DNA from: Candidatus Pacearchaeota archaeon
Lineage (GTDB): Archaea > Nanobdellota > Nanobdellia > Pacearchaeales > GW2011-AR1
NCBI GenBank assembly: GCA_016186365.1
Contig: JACPLT010000031.1
Coordinates: 1-42,259 of the forward strand
Direction of reading: 5' to 3'
DNA: 42,259 bases
Shown here: positions 8,110-17,780 of the stretch, in pieces
Position numbering within the stretch: position 1 is the first letter of the stretch
Layout of the letters: each line of letters starts with the position of its first letter
Notes under the pieces: model-generated
Seen by the model: only the letters and a program-made list of their open reading frames with translations
Told to the model about the DNA's origin: nothing
The model's database searches: none
Program-made: the position numbers and the translations under genes

Positions 8110-8954
8110 GCAGAAAAGCTGAAAAAATCAGCGAGAGGATTCTCAAATCCTGTTTCTTGGGATATTTCTTTAGGCAAATCCGAGACAGGATTGTTCTTTT
8201 TATAGTGAGAATAAAGCCAAATCCAAATTTCATCAAAATGCTTTTCCTGCTCCAAAAACAATCTCTGCTGGCTGTCTAAATGCAAAACAGGGAGAAAACA
8301 GGCAATTCTTTCTTCTTTTTCTGTTCCAATAACTTCTGAATAGCTGACTTTTGTTTGTTTCTTCTTAAATGCAGTTAAAATCTGCCCGTAAACTTTCCTA
8401 ATCCTGTCTTTAATGCTTACCTTAGATTTAGGCAGGACTATATCTGCGCTTTTTTCTTCCTGAACTCTGGCAACCTCTTTTTTTATTCTTCTTCCCTCTG
8501 TTTTAATTGCGTTTTCTAAAGCGAGCATAAGCTCATTTAAGGAGACTTTTCTATATCTTGGAAGAGGAGTTTTCGGATATAAAAAAGGAAGCTCACTCTC
8601 GTCAATCTCTATTCTTTCCATAGGTTTTTTCACCTCTTTCTTTCCGAATAAGATCTCATCAATACTCTTCATGTATTTATAGAGAAGCAGTTCAGATTTA
8701 ATCCTTAAAAGAATAGACGCCGCCAGCAAAACCTTGCTTGAGACGAAAAAATTAGCTTCTTCCAGCTGTTTTATCTTTTCAAGATAACGTGAAGATAATA
8801 AGGCAATGTCGATGTCCCAGGGGTCGAGTTGATTAGTATTAATTAAATCATAAATTATAGACTGCCAGCTTATTTCTTTGCTAGTAAGCAAGTCATAAAA
8901 CTGTTCATTTCCCAGTTTTTCACCTGATTTCATCTCTTCTTTTATATTATCCAT
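8106..8954 (-). CDS. scpA: segregation and condensation protein A
   Basis: LINTNQLDPWDIDIALLSSRYLEKIKQLEEANFFVSSKVLLAASILLRIKSELL. Confidence 0.9.
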   Translation of the reverse strand: MDNIKEEMKSGEKLGNEQFYDLLTSKEISWQSIIYDLINTNQLDPWDIDIALLSSRYLEKIKQLEEANFFVSSKVLLAASILLRIKSELLLYKYMKSIDEILFGKKEVKKPMERIEIDESELPFLYPKTPLPRYRKVSLNELMLALENAIKTEGRRIKKEVARVQEEKSADIVLPKSKVSIKDRIRKVYGQILTAFKKKQTKVSYSEVIGTEKEERIACFLPVLHLDSQQRLFLEQEKHFDEIWIWLYSHYKKNNPVSDLPKEISQETGFENPLADFFSFSA

Positions 8955-9125
8955 AATAGAGATTACAGCTTAATAATGCTTATAAAGTTTAGCTTGTTTT
9001 TCTAGGATAACTAGTCATATGAGAAAAGGAAAATAACCCCAAAAAAGAGATGTCATTTTAAAATAGTAACTGAACCGAAAGGTTTATAAATATCCTAATA
9101 CTATAATTATTATCACCTCTTTTTG

Positions 9126-9181
9126 CCCAGGAGAGGCTGATCAGCAACTCTTTATTCAGCTGAACCCAGCCTCTTCCAGGG
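9126..9181 (+). ncRNA. candidate structured small RNA
   Basis: CCC-a-GG-AGAGGCTG-a-TCAGC ... GCTGA-acc-CAGCCTCT-t-CC-a-GGG; TATA-like GGTTTATAAATAT at 9081-9093. Confidence 0.5.
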
Positions 9182-9312
9182 TTTAATAAACTGATTAATA
9201 TTAATAAAAACTAGGTTTTTAGTGGATTTATACCATTATCTTATTATAGATTCTGGCGCCACTTTTTTTCATGATTATTTATTTCTAACTACCCTCTTCT
9301 ATCAAAGAACGA

Positions 9313-9546
9313 TTATTTAGAAGAACTAAACTCTGTATACGCACACTTTCCGCAATACAACTTTCCCTTTGATTTTGCCAAAAATATTCCTGGCCCGCAT
9401 CTCGGGCAGGATTTTTCCCTGATTAGCTTTCCGCCTTCTGTTTTATACATTTTCCACTTCTGGCTGGTAGGCTTATTAACATGTTTTTTCTTTCCCTTTT
9501 TTTCTTTCTTTTTCTTCACTTCAACTGGTTTTACTTCTTCAACCAT
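9313..9546 (-). CDS. rps27ae: 30S ribosomal protein S27ae
   Basis: KKKHVNKPTSQKWKMYKTEGGKLIREKSCPRCGPGIFLAKSKGKLYCGKCAYTEF. Confidence 0.93.
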   Translation of the reverse strand: MVEEVKPVEVKKKKEKKGKKKHVNKPTSQKWKMYKTEGGKLIREKSCPRCGPGIFLAKSKGKLYCGKCAYTEFSSSK

Positions 9547-9653
9547 TTCAAATCTCCATCAGGAATTTGAAAGCTTGGGGATTATCAGATCTCCAAGATT
9601 TTAAATTTCTCCTGAAATTTAAATTTTTTATTTTCATTTTCAAATCTCCATCA
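9546..9653. repeat. Hairpin-rich insertion bounded by 16-bp direct repeats (9546-9561 and 9638-9653)
   Basis: TTTCAAATCTCCATCA twice; between them TTTAAATTTC-tcct-GAAATTTAAA and CTTGGGGAT...ATCTCCAAG. Confidence 0.7.
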
Positions 9654-9656
9654 ATT

Positions 9657-10118
9657 TTACTTCTTCTCCTCGGATTTTATTTCTGCTGTTTGTTCTGCCG
9701 GTTTCTCTTCTTTAGCCTTAATCTGTTCAGCGAAAACTTCCTCTAATTTTTTGTTTCCCGCTTTCTTAACTTTAGTATTAATCTGAACAACATCTTTTGA
9801 AATAATGCTTCCTCTTAGTGTTTTCTTTAATCTTAATCCTTTTATTTTTATTGAAGTTTTCCTTCTTTTTTTGTATCCCTTCATTGCAAATCCCTTTTTA
9901 AGAAGAACTTTCTTTAATCCAGAACTATCAATATTTTTTGCTCCTGGAAATCCTGCTATGTCGCTTGTCCCTGTAATCTCAAGCTCATACCCCTCTAATT
10001 CTGGTTTGAGCTCTTTTCCCTCAATAGCTTCTCCTATTTTCTTTCCAATCAAGCTTTCTGTATTCACTTCTAGCTTGAATGTTCTTCCTTTATCTCCTAT
10101 ATTAATTTTAAACGCCAT
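9657..10118 (-). CDS. rps6e: 30S ribosomal protein S6e
   Basis: MAFKINIGDKGRTFKLE...DIAGFPGAKNIDSSGLKKVLL...KGLRLKKTLRGSIIS. Confidence 0.93.
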   Translation of the reverse strand: MAFKINIGDKGRTFKLEVNTESLIGKKIGEAIEGKELKPELEGYELEITGTSDIAGFPGAKNIDSSGLKKVLLKKGFAMKGYKKRRKTSIKIKGLRLKKTLRGSIISKDVVQINTKVKKAGNKKLEEVFAEQIKAKEEKPAEQTAEIKSEEKK

Positions 10119-10286
10119 ATTAAAATATTGGAGACAGGGTTTTTAAACCTTTATTTTAAATAGGCAGGGGTAGAATTGAATACTTTTCTTACCCAATCAA
10201 GACTCAATTCGGCTGGCATGTTATAAGAATTGATGATGTGGAATAAATCCCATGACAAGATTTCTTTTTAGACAAGCTTATTCTAG

Positions 10287-10634
10287 CTAATCTCGTATCT
10301 TAAATGTTTCAGAAACTCCCCCATTATCCGCAAGTTTTTCAATTTGAGAAACCCTCTCGCTTGGCTGAAATTGTGGTCTTTTTAGAACATATGCTGCAAT
10401 TCTGTCTCCTTTTAGCAAATATGCATGTCCTGGATATTGTATTTCACTAATAGATATGCCTGGCATTTCTGGCTCAACCCGCAATATACAATTTGGGGAT
10501 GTTCCTGTTTGCCAGGTTCTATGCCCAGGTCCATCTACATTATTTGAACCATAATGAACAATTGTTTCTAGAACTACTTCTTTAACACTAAAACGAAGCC
10601 TGACCCAACTAATTGTTCCCTTTTTTATTTTCAT
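10287..10634 (-). CDS. hypothetical protein
   Basis: 115-aa ORF with TATA-like sequence upstream. Confidence 0.55.
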   Translation of the reverse strand: MKIKKGTISWVRLRFSVKEVVLETIVHYGSNNVDGPGHRTWQTGTSPNCILRVEPEMPGISISEIQYPGHAYLLKGDRIAAYVLKRPQFQPSERVSQIEKLADNGGVSETFKIRD

Positions 10635-10668
10635 AACATTCTAATAATTGGTATACTTTTAAATATTA

Positions 10669-12396
10669 TTATACACCCCAGACTGAATTTATCTTTCGTT
10701 TTATCTCTGCAATTTCCTGCAATATACGAATTTCATCAGAATTAAGCAAATCCTTATTTTTCTTGAACTCGCGGAATTGTCTTTCAGATATATCAGTATA
10801 AAGAAAAGAAGAATTTTTCAACTGCCTGTCAAACGCAATTCCAGGAATAGATACTGCAACTTCCATTCCGGAAGTTGCTTCTTCAACACCTTTGTTTTCT
10901 GATTGTATAGCTTTCAGCTTCCCTATCTCAATATTATTCTCATCAATTATACGCGCACCTGCTTTCAGCTTTCCACCAATCATTTTAACTCCAAAAATAG
11001 CAGGACTAGAATTTCTGAAAACATACTGCTTTAATATTTCGGATTTAGAAATGCTTGCCAGCCCCATCATTTTTTCTTTTTCAATACTCTTTCTTTTTTC
11101 TTCCTGCCATTTGCTTAAATTTTCAATAAGCTTATAGACAACTTCATCACTGAATATTTTAACACTATGAGCAATCTCTTTTGCATCTTCATCAATCTCA
11201 ACATTAAAGCCGAGAATAACTGAATAAAGAGGATTAGTTTCAATATTTGCTTTGGCTGAAGTTATATCCGACTTGTTAATATTCCCTATTCCTGCTTTCA
11301 TTACATTCACATTGCTCTGCTTCAGCAAAATCATCAGGGCTTCTAAACTTCCAAGGCTGTCTGCTTTGATTATTATTCCCTCTTCGTCTGTTTGTATGCT
11401 CTGCCCTATCTCTTTTTTAAACTCTTTTTCAATTTCCCCCATATCGCCTTTATAGATATGAAAGGGCATTCCTGGAAGTATATTTTTTGTATCTGAAAGC
11501 TGAATTCTTATCCCGGTTGCAGCTGAGACCTCTTTTTTATTCTCAAACTTTTCACATAGAGGGCAGATTTCTTCCATAGCTCTTATCTTTGATATAATTG
11601 GAGAGGAAAAACTGGCAATAGCGATTTCATCTCCCTGCTTGAGTTTGCCGTCATATAAAATAGCTTCAATATAATTCTGGGTTTTTTCTTTTTTAATTTC
11701 AAATATAACTCCTTTTGCTTTTTCTCCTAATGACAGCTGTTCAGATAAAAATTTCTGGCTCAACCCGCAGAGTATCATCATTAACTCTGGAATGCCCTCT
11801 CCTGTTTTTGCAGAACACGGAACTAGGGCTATCTTAGAAGTGAAATCTTTTACTTCATAAAACAAGTCTGACTTAAATTTATGAGCATCCAAAGCAGAGA
11901 CAATTTTATAGAACTTCTCCTGAAAATCCTGGGTAGTATGAGCTGCCTGTCCTTCTATATTCTCCCTCATATCCTCGCTGACTTTTCTCCATCCAGATAT
12001 TGAATCTACTTTGTTAAGAGCAACAATAAACGGAGTTTTGTTCTGCTTTAATATTTGCAGAACTTCGGCAGTTTGAGGCATTATTCCGTCATTTATGTCT
12101 ATTACCAGAATTGCTATATCTGCCAGACTGCCCCCTCTTTTTCTTAAATTTGTGAAAGCCTGATGTCCTGGAGTGTCTATAAATAAGAATCCCGGAATCT
12201 GAAGTGCAATATTATACTTATCGAGAAGATAGCACTTTTTCTTAATGTGGTCTGCAGGGAATAAAGTGAAAGATATTCTTTGAGTTATTCCTCCTGCCTC
12301 TTTTGATGCAACAGAGCTCCCTCTAATCTTGTCCAAAATTGAGGTTTTTCCATGGTCAACATGTCCACATATTGTTATAATTGGCTGGCGTATCAT
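10669..12396 (-). CDS. infB: translation initiation factor IF-2/aIF5B
   Basis: GHVDHGKTSILDKIRG, DTPGHQAF, NKVD; no intein seen. Confidence 0.95.
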   Translation of the reverse strand: MIRQPIITICGHVDHGKTSILDKIRGSSVASKEAGGITQRISFTLFPADHIKKKCYLLDKYNIALQIPGFLFIDTPGHQAFTNLRKRGGSLADIAILVIDINDGIMPQTAEVLQILKQNKTPFIVALNKVDSISGWRKVSEDMRENIEGQAAHTTQDFQEKFYKIVSALDAHKFKSDLFYEVKDFTSKIALVPCSAKTGEGIPELMMILCGLSQKFLSEQLSLGEKAKGVIFEIKKEKTQNYIEAILYDGKLKQGDEIAIASFSSPIISKIRAMEEICPLCEKFENKKEVSAATGIRIQLSDTKNILPGMPFHIYKGDMGEIEKEFKKEIGQSIQTDEEGIIIKADSLGSLEALMILLKQSNVNVMKAGIGNINKSDITSAKANIETNPLYSVILGFNVEIDEDAKEIAHSVKIFSDEVVYKLIENLSKWQEEKRKSIEKEKMMGLASISKSEILKQYVFRNSSPAIFGVKMIGGKLKAGARIIDENNIEIGKLKAIQSENKGVEEATSGMEVAVSIPGIAFDRQLKNSSFLYTDISERQFREFKKNKDLLNSDEIRILQEIAEIKRKINSVWGV

Positions 12397-12446
12397 ATAT
12401 CTTTCAGCATAGTTTTATTTATAAATCTTGATAATTTAAGATATTC

Positions 12447-12914
12447 ATGGCAACTGACAGTGAAGAAGCAGATATACTATCTGATTTGATAGAAATCACA
12501 GAAGCTCAAGAAAAAGCCCAAGAAGATTTTTATTCTTTAATGGAAGAATCACTAAAAAAACATCCAGATATAAAAAATGATATTGACTGGATTGCTGCGA
12601 GACTTAGTTATGACGGACTAAGAGCAAATCCAAGAAAAATAAACCCTCTTTTTCTTAACCAGCCAAGAAAAAGAGTAATGGAATATATTGGGATGTTATA
12701 TCGAGAGTCTATGGAAGCTTATCTTTGCTGTTATGCCCTAGTAGATGAAAAATGTAAACATCATGAAAGGTTAGTTCTTGCATTTAAAGATTTTGAAAAT
12801 TGGAAAGCCAGTAATCTTTCTCCTGATTGCAAGACAGGAGATAACTTAGAAGACTGGGCAAGAATGCAGGATTGGATAGTTTATTGTATAAGAGAGAAGG
12901 AAAGAAAAAAATGA
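12447..12914 (+). CDS. hypothetical protein, paralog of the next ORF
   Basis: shared DIDWIAAR and KTGDNLEDWARMQD motifs. Confidence 0.65.
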   Translation: MATDSEEADILSDLIEITEAQEKAQEDFYSLMEESLKKHPDIKNDIDWIAARLSYDGLRANPRKINPLFLNQPRKRVMEYIGMLYRESMEAYLCCYALVDEKCKHHERLVLAFKDFENWKASNLSPDCKTGDNLEDWARMQDWIVYCIREKERKK

Positions 12915-13291
12915 AAGCACTAGAATGCCAATATTTACTGAACGCAGCAGCACAAGACAGGGAAGCTGCAACAGACATTGACTGGATTGCTGTGAGAGCT
13001 ACAACTGGAAGCAGAACAGACCCTGCAGAATTAGGGAAGTATAATTCCAGAGACCTGGCAATTTCTCAAGGGATAGTATTAAACTGGATATTTTACAAAT
13101 TTTATTTTGTAACCTCTAATATAACTAAAAAGATGACTCCCCCAGATGCTGAAAAAGCAATTTCTAGATTTAGAAAATATGAAAAATTAGTTGCTGGTTC
13201 TATGAAAACAGGGGACAGCTTAGAAGACTGGGCAAGAATGCAGGATAAAGTGGCAGTATTAGCCAGAGATAAATTATTTTCTTTTAAATAA
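12911..13291 (+). CDS. hypothetical protein, paralog of the previous ORF
   Basis: ATGA overlap; DIDWIAVR and KTGDSLEDWARMQD. Confidence 0.65.
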   Translation: MKALECQYLLNAAAQDREAATDIDWIAVRATTGSRTDPAELGKYNSRDLAISQGIVLNWIFYKFYFVTSNITKKMTPPDAEKAISRFRKYEKLVAGSMKTGDSLEDWARMQDKVAVLARDKLFSFK

Positions 13292-13322
13292 TACTTTTAG
13301 TATGCTACCATTATGTTCACAT

Positions 13323-13685
13323 TTATTCTCTATAACCCTCTATATCTTTCTTAACAAACATTAAAGCATGAACCAGCCCCTCTTCTTGTTCATAGGGCTT
13401 TCCTTCAGAAGAAATCATAACAATCCTCCATAAATCTTTATTTTCCATTCCCGTAGGAGAATATCTATCAAATTCAAATCTAACGTGATAATTTCTTCCC
13501 TCTAAATATCCTTTTAGTTTCCTTGTTTTTCCTTCATCTTTGGGAGTAAAAACAAATACTGCTCTGTAATGTGTTTTTTTATTCACTTCTCTCAATTGCC
13601 CTGCTCTCACATGAACATGCCCTAAAAATATTAAGTCTTCAAGAACATTTCTAACCTCATTCGCAGCTTCTTGCGGACTTTTCAT
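13323..13685 (-). CDS. hypothetical protein
   Basis: 120-aa ORF. Confidence 0.55.
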   Translation of the reverse strand: MKSPQEAANEVRNVLEDLIFLGHVHVRAGQLREVNKKTHYRAVFVFTPKDEGKTRKLKGYLEGRNYHVRFEFDRYSPTGMENKDLWRIVMISSEGKPYEQEEGLVHALMFVKKDIEGYRE

Positions 13686-13736
13686 TAAACTATTCAGTTA
13701 AGAAACATATTTAAGCATTATTATTGTCTAGTTGTC

Positions 13737-14045
13737 ATGATTAAAAAAACAATAACTGAAATAGAACAAGAATATGAGCTGGAGCTGGACAGCATAATAA
13801 AAAAAACAAAAGAGAGGAAAGCTAAAACAATTTTATTGCAATTTCCAGATGGATTGAAACCCTATGCAAAGGTTATTGTTGATGAGCTAGAAAGAAAATC
13901 GGAAAAACATGGCATAAAGGCGGAATTTTTTATATGGATGGGCAGCTGTTTTGGGGCTTGTGATATTCCTAACATAAAAGATATAGACTTGTTGGTTCAA
14001 TTTGGGCACACGCCCTGGAAAAGCAGGAATAATAGAGGTTTCTAA
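13737..14045 (+). pseudogene. dph2: truncated diphthamide synthase subunit Dph2 (N-terminal third)
   Basis: LLQFPDGLKPYAKVI...FFIWMGSCFGACDIPNIKDIDLLVQFGHTPW then loss of homology and stop. Confidence 0.8.
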
Positions 14046-14212
14046 TTTTTGCAACCATCATTTTTTGTAAATCAAGGGGTATCACTAAATTGATACCTTT
14101 CATAAAGTTTAAAAAGCACTAAATTTTATTATTTTCATCAAAAAAACGATGCACCACCTCGCTCGTTTTTAGGATGCAAGAAAATTCCCATTGATTGGGA
14201 GAATTTTCTGCA

Positions 14213-14285
14213 CAGAAAATTACAAGAAAACATAAATTTTCTTGTGCTCGAAAATGGATCGAGCCAAAATAAACCATTTTTGACA
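14213..14285. repeat. Two-hairpin element copy A
   Basis: CAGAAAATT...AATTTTCT then gtgc, then TCGAAAATGG-atcgagccaaaataaa-CCATTTTTGA-CA. Confidence 0.6.
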
Positions 14286-14749
14286 TGAAGAAGAACGATA
14301 TTATATTAGGAATAGGGATATGCGCATTTATTTTGTTCGTAGTATTTTTAAGCCTTCTCCTAGCAGATAAATTTCATTCTCAAAGCTGCGGCTGCCCTAA
14401 TGTAATAGAGAAAAATTTTATTTATATCTTTGTTATCTTGGCAGTAATTTTTGTGGGCTCATTATCTTACTACTTATTCAAACTTAGACTAGAAACGCAG
14501 GATAGTCTAATAAAAAAGAATCTTCTCTTAGTATTAAGCTTTCTTGACGAAGACGAAAAAAATGTTATAAAAGAGATAGCTGCAAATAATGGGATAATGA
14601 CACAGACTAACATAACAAGCAAATATGGCAAGCTAAAATCTCACAGAATAATAAGAAAGCTTGAAAAGAAAGGGCTGATTATAGTAAACCCTATCGGCAA
14701 AACAAATGAAATTAAGCTTAAAGAAGAACTAAAACAGGAGTTAGCATGA
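14285..14749 (+). CDS. membrane-anchored winged-helix regulator-like protein
   Basis: two TM segments then wHTH-like LKSHRIIRKLEKKGLIIVNPIGKTNEIKL. Confidence 0.65.
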   Translation: MKKNDIILGIGICAFILFVVFLSLLLADKFHSQSCGCPNVIEKNFIYIFVILAVIFVGSLSYYLFKLRLETQDSLIKKNLLLVLSFLDEDEKNVIKEIAANNGIMTQTNITSKYGKLKSHRIIRKLEKKGLIIVNPIGKTNEIKLKEELKQELA

Positions 14750-15795
14750 GAAAGATTTTTTTTGTTTTTATGTTGGTTATATTAATTTTAGCAGCAAATA
14801 TCGCGTATGCAGAAGAAAAAAAAGTATATTTCTTCTATCAGGACGGATGCTCTCACTGCGCTAAAGTAGAAGCTTCGGGAGTTTTGGAAAAAATAAGCTC
14901 ACCAGTAGAAAAATATGAAATAAGCCATAACAAAACAAGCAGAGAGTTATTTTTAGATTTCGCCAATAAATCAGGCATTCCTTATTCTGAAATGGGGGTT
15001 CCATTTATAACAATTCAATGCGGAGAAAACTATTCTTTCTTGCTTGGGGACAGCCAGATAATAAAAGATTTAGAAAAATCATTCAAAGACTGTGCAAATA
15101 CTCCTGGAGAGATTCCAAATCAAAGATTAACAATCGCCGCAGTGGTTATTGCCGCTCTCGCAGACGGATTAATCAATCCGTGCGCAATAGGAGTTTTAGC
15201 ATTTCTTTTAATAATACTGACAGTTATTGGCTCAAAAAAGAGATTGATTGAAATTGTTTTTGTTTATATTTCAACTATTTTTTTAGTATACTTCTTGTCA
15301 GGGCTGGGGTTATTTTCAGCAATACAATCGCTAAAGATAACCTCTATTATTTTTAATATTGGAGCAGTAATCCTGATAATAGGAGGATTGATAAATATGA
15401 AAGACTTTTTTTGGTATGGAAAAGGATTAAGCCTCGCAATTCCGGAATCAAAAAAGCCTCTGCTTGAAAAATATGCTCATAAATCTTCAATTCCTGCAGC
15501 AATAGTTTTAGGATTCTTGGTAGCCTTATTTGAACTGCCTTGCACCGGAATATTTTATATATCCATTTTGGGATTGCTCGCTGAAAATACCACGAGAATG
15601 GGTGCGATACCCCTTCTCTTATTGTATAATTTTCTGTTCATTCTTCCATTAATAATAATATCGGCAATTGTAATATTCGGGTTTCCGCCTGAAAAAGTTC
15701 AGTCATGGGCACAGGGAAAAAAGAGAATATTCAGGCTTGTAATGGGAGTTATAATGCTGGCATTGGGAGTTATAATGCTTAGTGGAATGCTATAA
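14746..15795 (+). CDS. thioredoxin-like domain fused to CcdA/DsbD-type membrane domain
   Basis: FFYQDGCSHCAKVE; TM domain with INPCAIGVLAFLL and ELPCTGIFY paired Cys. Confidence 0.85.
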   Translation: MRKIFFVFMLVILILAANIAYAEEKKVYFFYQDGCSHCAKVEASGVLEKISSPVEKYEISHNKTSRELFLDFANKSGIPYSEMGVPFITIQCGENYSFLLGDSQIIKDLEKSFKDCANTPGEIPNQRLTIAAVVIAALADGLINPCAIGVLAFLLIILTVIGSKKRLIEIVFVYISTIFLVYFLSGLGLFSAIQSLKITSIIFNIGAVILIIGGLINMKDFFWYGKGLSLAIPESKKPLLEKYAHKSSIPAAIVLGFLVALFELPCTGIFYISILGLLAENTTRMGAIPLLLLYNFLFILPLIIISAIVIFGFPPEKVQSWAQGKKRIFRLVMGVIMLALGVIMLSGML

Positions 15796-15832
15796 CAATA
15801 AAACTTTTATAATGAATTAATCTAAAATAACT

Positions 15833-16612
15833 ATGGGAATAATTGATTTTTTGGGAAAATTGGGAAAGAACACGCTATACTATCCAGGATGCCTTACAAA
15901 ATATGTCCTAAAATCAGAAATGGAAAATTACAAGAAAATTCTTAATAAAATAGGAGTAAGTTATATTACTATTCCAGAAGAAATTTGCTGCAATTCCCCT
16001 GTTGCAAATGCAGGATATGAGAGCGAGGCGATCAAACTTGCAAGGAAAAATCTAGAATTATTCAAGAAATATGATGTTAAAAAAATAGTCACTAACTGTC
16101 CTGCCTGCTTTAATAATTTCAACAAAGAATATAAGAAAACTCTTCCTGACTGGGACATTGAAGTGGAACATATAATAATAACAATTCTGAACTATCTAAG
16201 AAAAAAGAGAATATCTAACCCCAAAAGAGAAAGAGCAGTATATCATGACCCCTGCCATTTAGGCAGATATTCAAATATGTATGATGAACCTCGAGAGCTT
16301 CTTACAAGACTAGGTTATGAAATAGTTGAACTGCCGAATAATAAAGAGAACTCCCTATGTTGTGGAGGAGGGGCAGGATTAAAAACAAATGATCCTGAAC
16401 TGGCAAATAAAATCGCAAAAGAAAGAATAAGACAGGCAAAATTATTAGGAGTAGACAAAATTATAACTCCCTGCCCTCTGTGTTATTCTAACATGAAAGA
16501 AAATTCTGGAATTGAGATTGAAGAATTTTCTCATGCAATAGCAGAAAAGCTGGGGCTGAACCCTGAAAAAACCAGCTTGGAATTTTCATCAGAACAGGAG
16601 GCTTGCAGTTAA
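15833..16612 (+). CDS. Cys-rich CCG-domain (HdrB/GlpC/GlcF-like) Fe-S protein
   Basis: YYPGCLTKY...EICCNSPVANAG...NCPACFNNF; HDPCHLGRYSNMYDEPR...SLCCGGGAGL...TPCPLCYSNM. Confidence 0.88.
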   Translation: MGIIDFLGKLGKNTLYYPGCLTKYVLKSEMENYKKILNKIGVSYITIPEEICCNSPVANAGYESEAIKLARKNLELFKKYDVKKIVTNCPACFNNFNKEYKKTLPDWDIEVEHIIITILNYLRKKRISNPKRERAVYHDPCHLGRYSNMYDEPRELLTRLGYEIVELPNNKENSLCCGGGAGLKTNDPELANKIAKERIRQAKLLGVDKIITPCPLCYSNMKENSGIEIEEFSHAIAEKLGLNPEKTSLEFSSEQEACS

Positions 16613-16613
16613 A

Positions 16614-17780
16614 ATGAAAAAGTCAGAAGAGTTAATACCCTATTCAACAGACGCATCAATGATAGAGGGAAATGCGATAAAAGTAGTATTTCCAAAAACA
16701 ATAGGGGAGATTAGAAATATAATAGGAAAAGAAAATAACATCACAATAAGAGGAGGGGGCACAAGTTTAGTTGGCGGAGCGGTTCCCTTCAATTCTGTAG
16801 TTATGGATTTAAGCAAAATGAACAGAATCCTTAACTTGGATGCTGGAAATAGAATAGTAGAAGTTGAAGCAGGAATTATACTTGATGAATTAAATAATTA
16901 TTTAGAAAAATACAACTTGGAATTCCCTGTTCAGCCGTCTTCTCACGGAGTTTGCACTATAGGAGGTATGATAGCTGCGAATGCTGCAGGAAATCGCGCT
17001 ATAAAATACGGGAAGACAAGAAAATGGATAATAGAGCTGGAAGCAGTAAATGGAAAAGGAGAGGTATTAAAAATAAAAAAGTCAGATTTAGAAGATTTTT
17101 CAGGAATGGAAGGAATAACAGGAGTGATTGTTTCTGCAAAACTTAAACTTGAGCCAAAAATAAAAAGAACAACTTCAATGTTCAGCATAGAAACTCTGGA
17201 TAGTGTAGCAGAAACTGCTAAAAAATACAAGGACAACAAAGAGGTTTCTGAAATAGAAATTTTGGATAAAACTACTTCAAGCTTGTTAGGATTAGAAGAA
17301 AAATATCATCTGATAGTTGAATTCGAAAATGAAGAAGGAGAGTTGAAAGGGAAGGATTATGACTATATAATGAATTTAAGGGACAGAGCATACCCTGCCC
17401 TTGCCAATATAGGATTCAGCCATATTGAAGACCCTGAAATATCATTTCAAAAGTTCAAAGAATTTGCAGAATTTCTTGAATCAGAAAGAATCCCATTTTT
17501 TGGGCATCTGGGAGTTGGAATAATTCACCCAGTATTCATGCAAAACCAGAAGAACAAAATACAAAGGATGTTTGAAGTGGTAAAAAGATTCAAGGGGCAG
17601 ATAACAGGGGAGCACGGAGTTGGAATAATTAAGAAAGAATTTCTTGATTCAATAAACAAAAAAATAATAGAGAGAATAAAAAATAGGCACGATCCATTAT
17701 GCAAGATGAACTGCAATAAAGTAATAAACTGCGGGAAAAAAACAGAAGAAAAAATAGAGGAGGCAAAAGATGACAATTGA
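16614..17780 (+). CDS. FAD-linked oxidase (GlcD/D-lactate dehydrogenase-like)
   Basis: ITIRGGGTSLVGGAVP, HGVCTIGGMIAANAAGNRAIKYGKT, ITGEHGVGIIKKEFL. Confidence 0.88.
   Translation: MKKSEELIPYSTDASMIEGNAIKVVFPKTIGEIRNIIGKENNITIRGGGTSLVGGAVPFNSVVMDLSKMNRILNLDAGNRIVEVEAGIILDELNNYLEKYNLEFPVQPSSHGVCTIGGMIAANAAGNRAIKYGKTRKWIIELEAVNGKGEVLKIKKSDLEDFSGMEGITGVIVSAKLKLEPKIKRTTSMFSIETLDSVAETAKKYKDNKEVSEIEILDKTTSSLLGLEEKYHLIVEFENEEGELKGKDYDYIMNLRDRAYPALANIGFSHIEDPEISFQKFKEFAEFLESERIPFFGHLGVGIIHPVFMQNQKNKIQRMFEVVKRFKGQITGEHGVGIIKKEFLDSINKKIIERIKNRHDPLCKMNCNKVINCGKKTEEKIEEAKDDN

Noticed and set aside
8990-9060. Very short ORF ATGAGAAAAGGAAAATAA near 9019
   Set aside because: Five codons, no support.
9546-9653. 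CRISPR-like repeats (also considered at 27403-27578)
   Set aside because: Only two direct copies at each locus, not regularly spaced arrays, no cas genes in the window.
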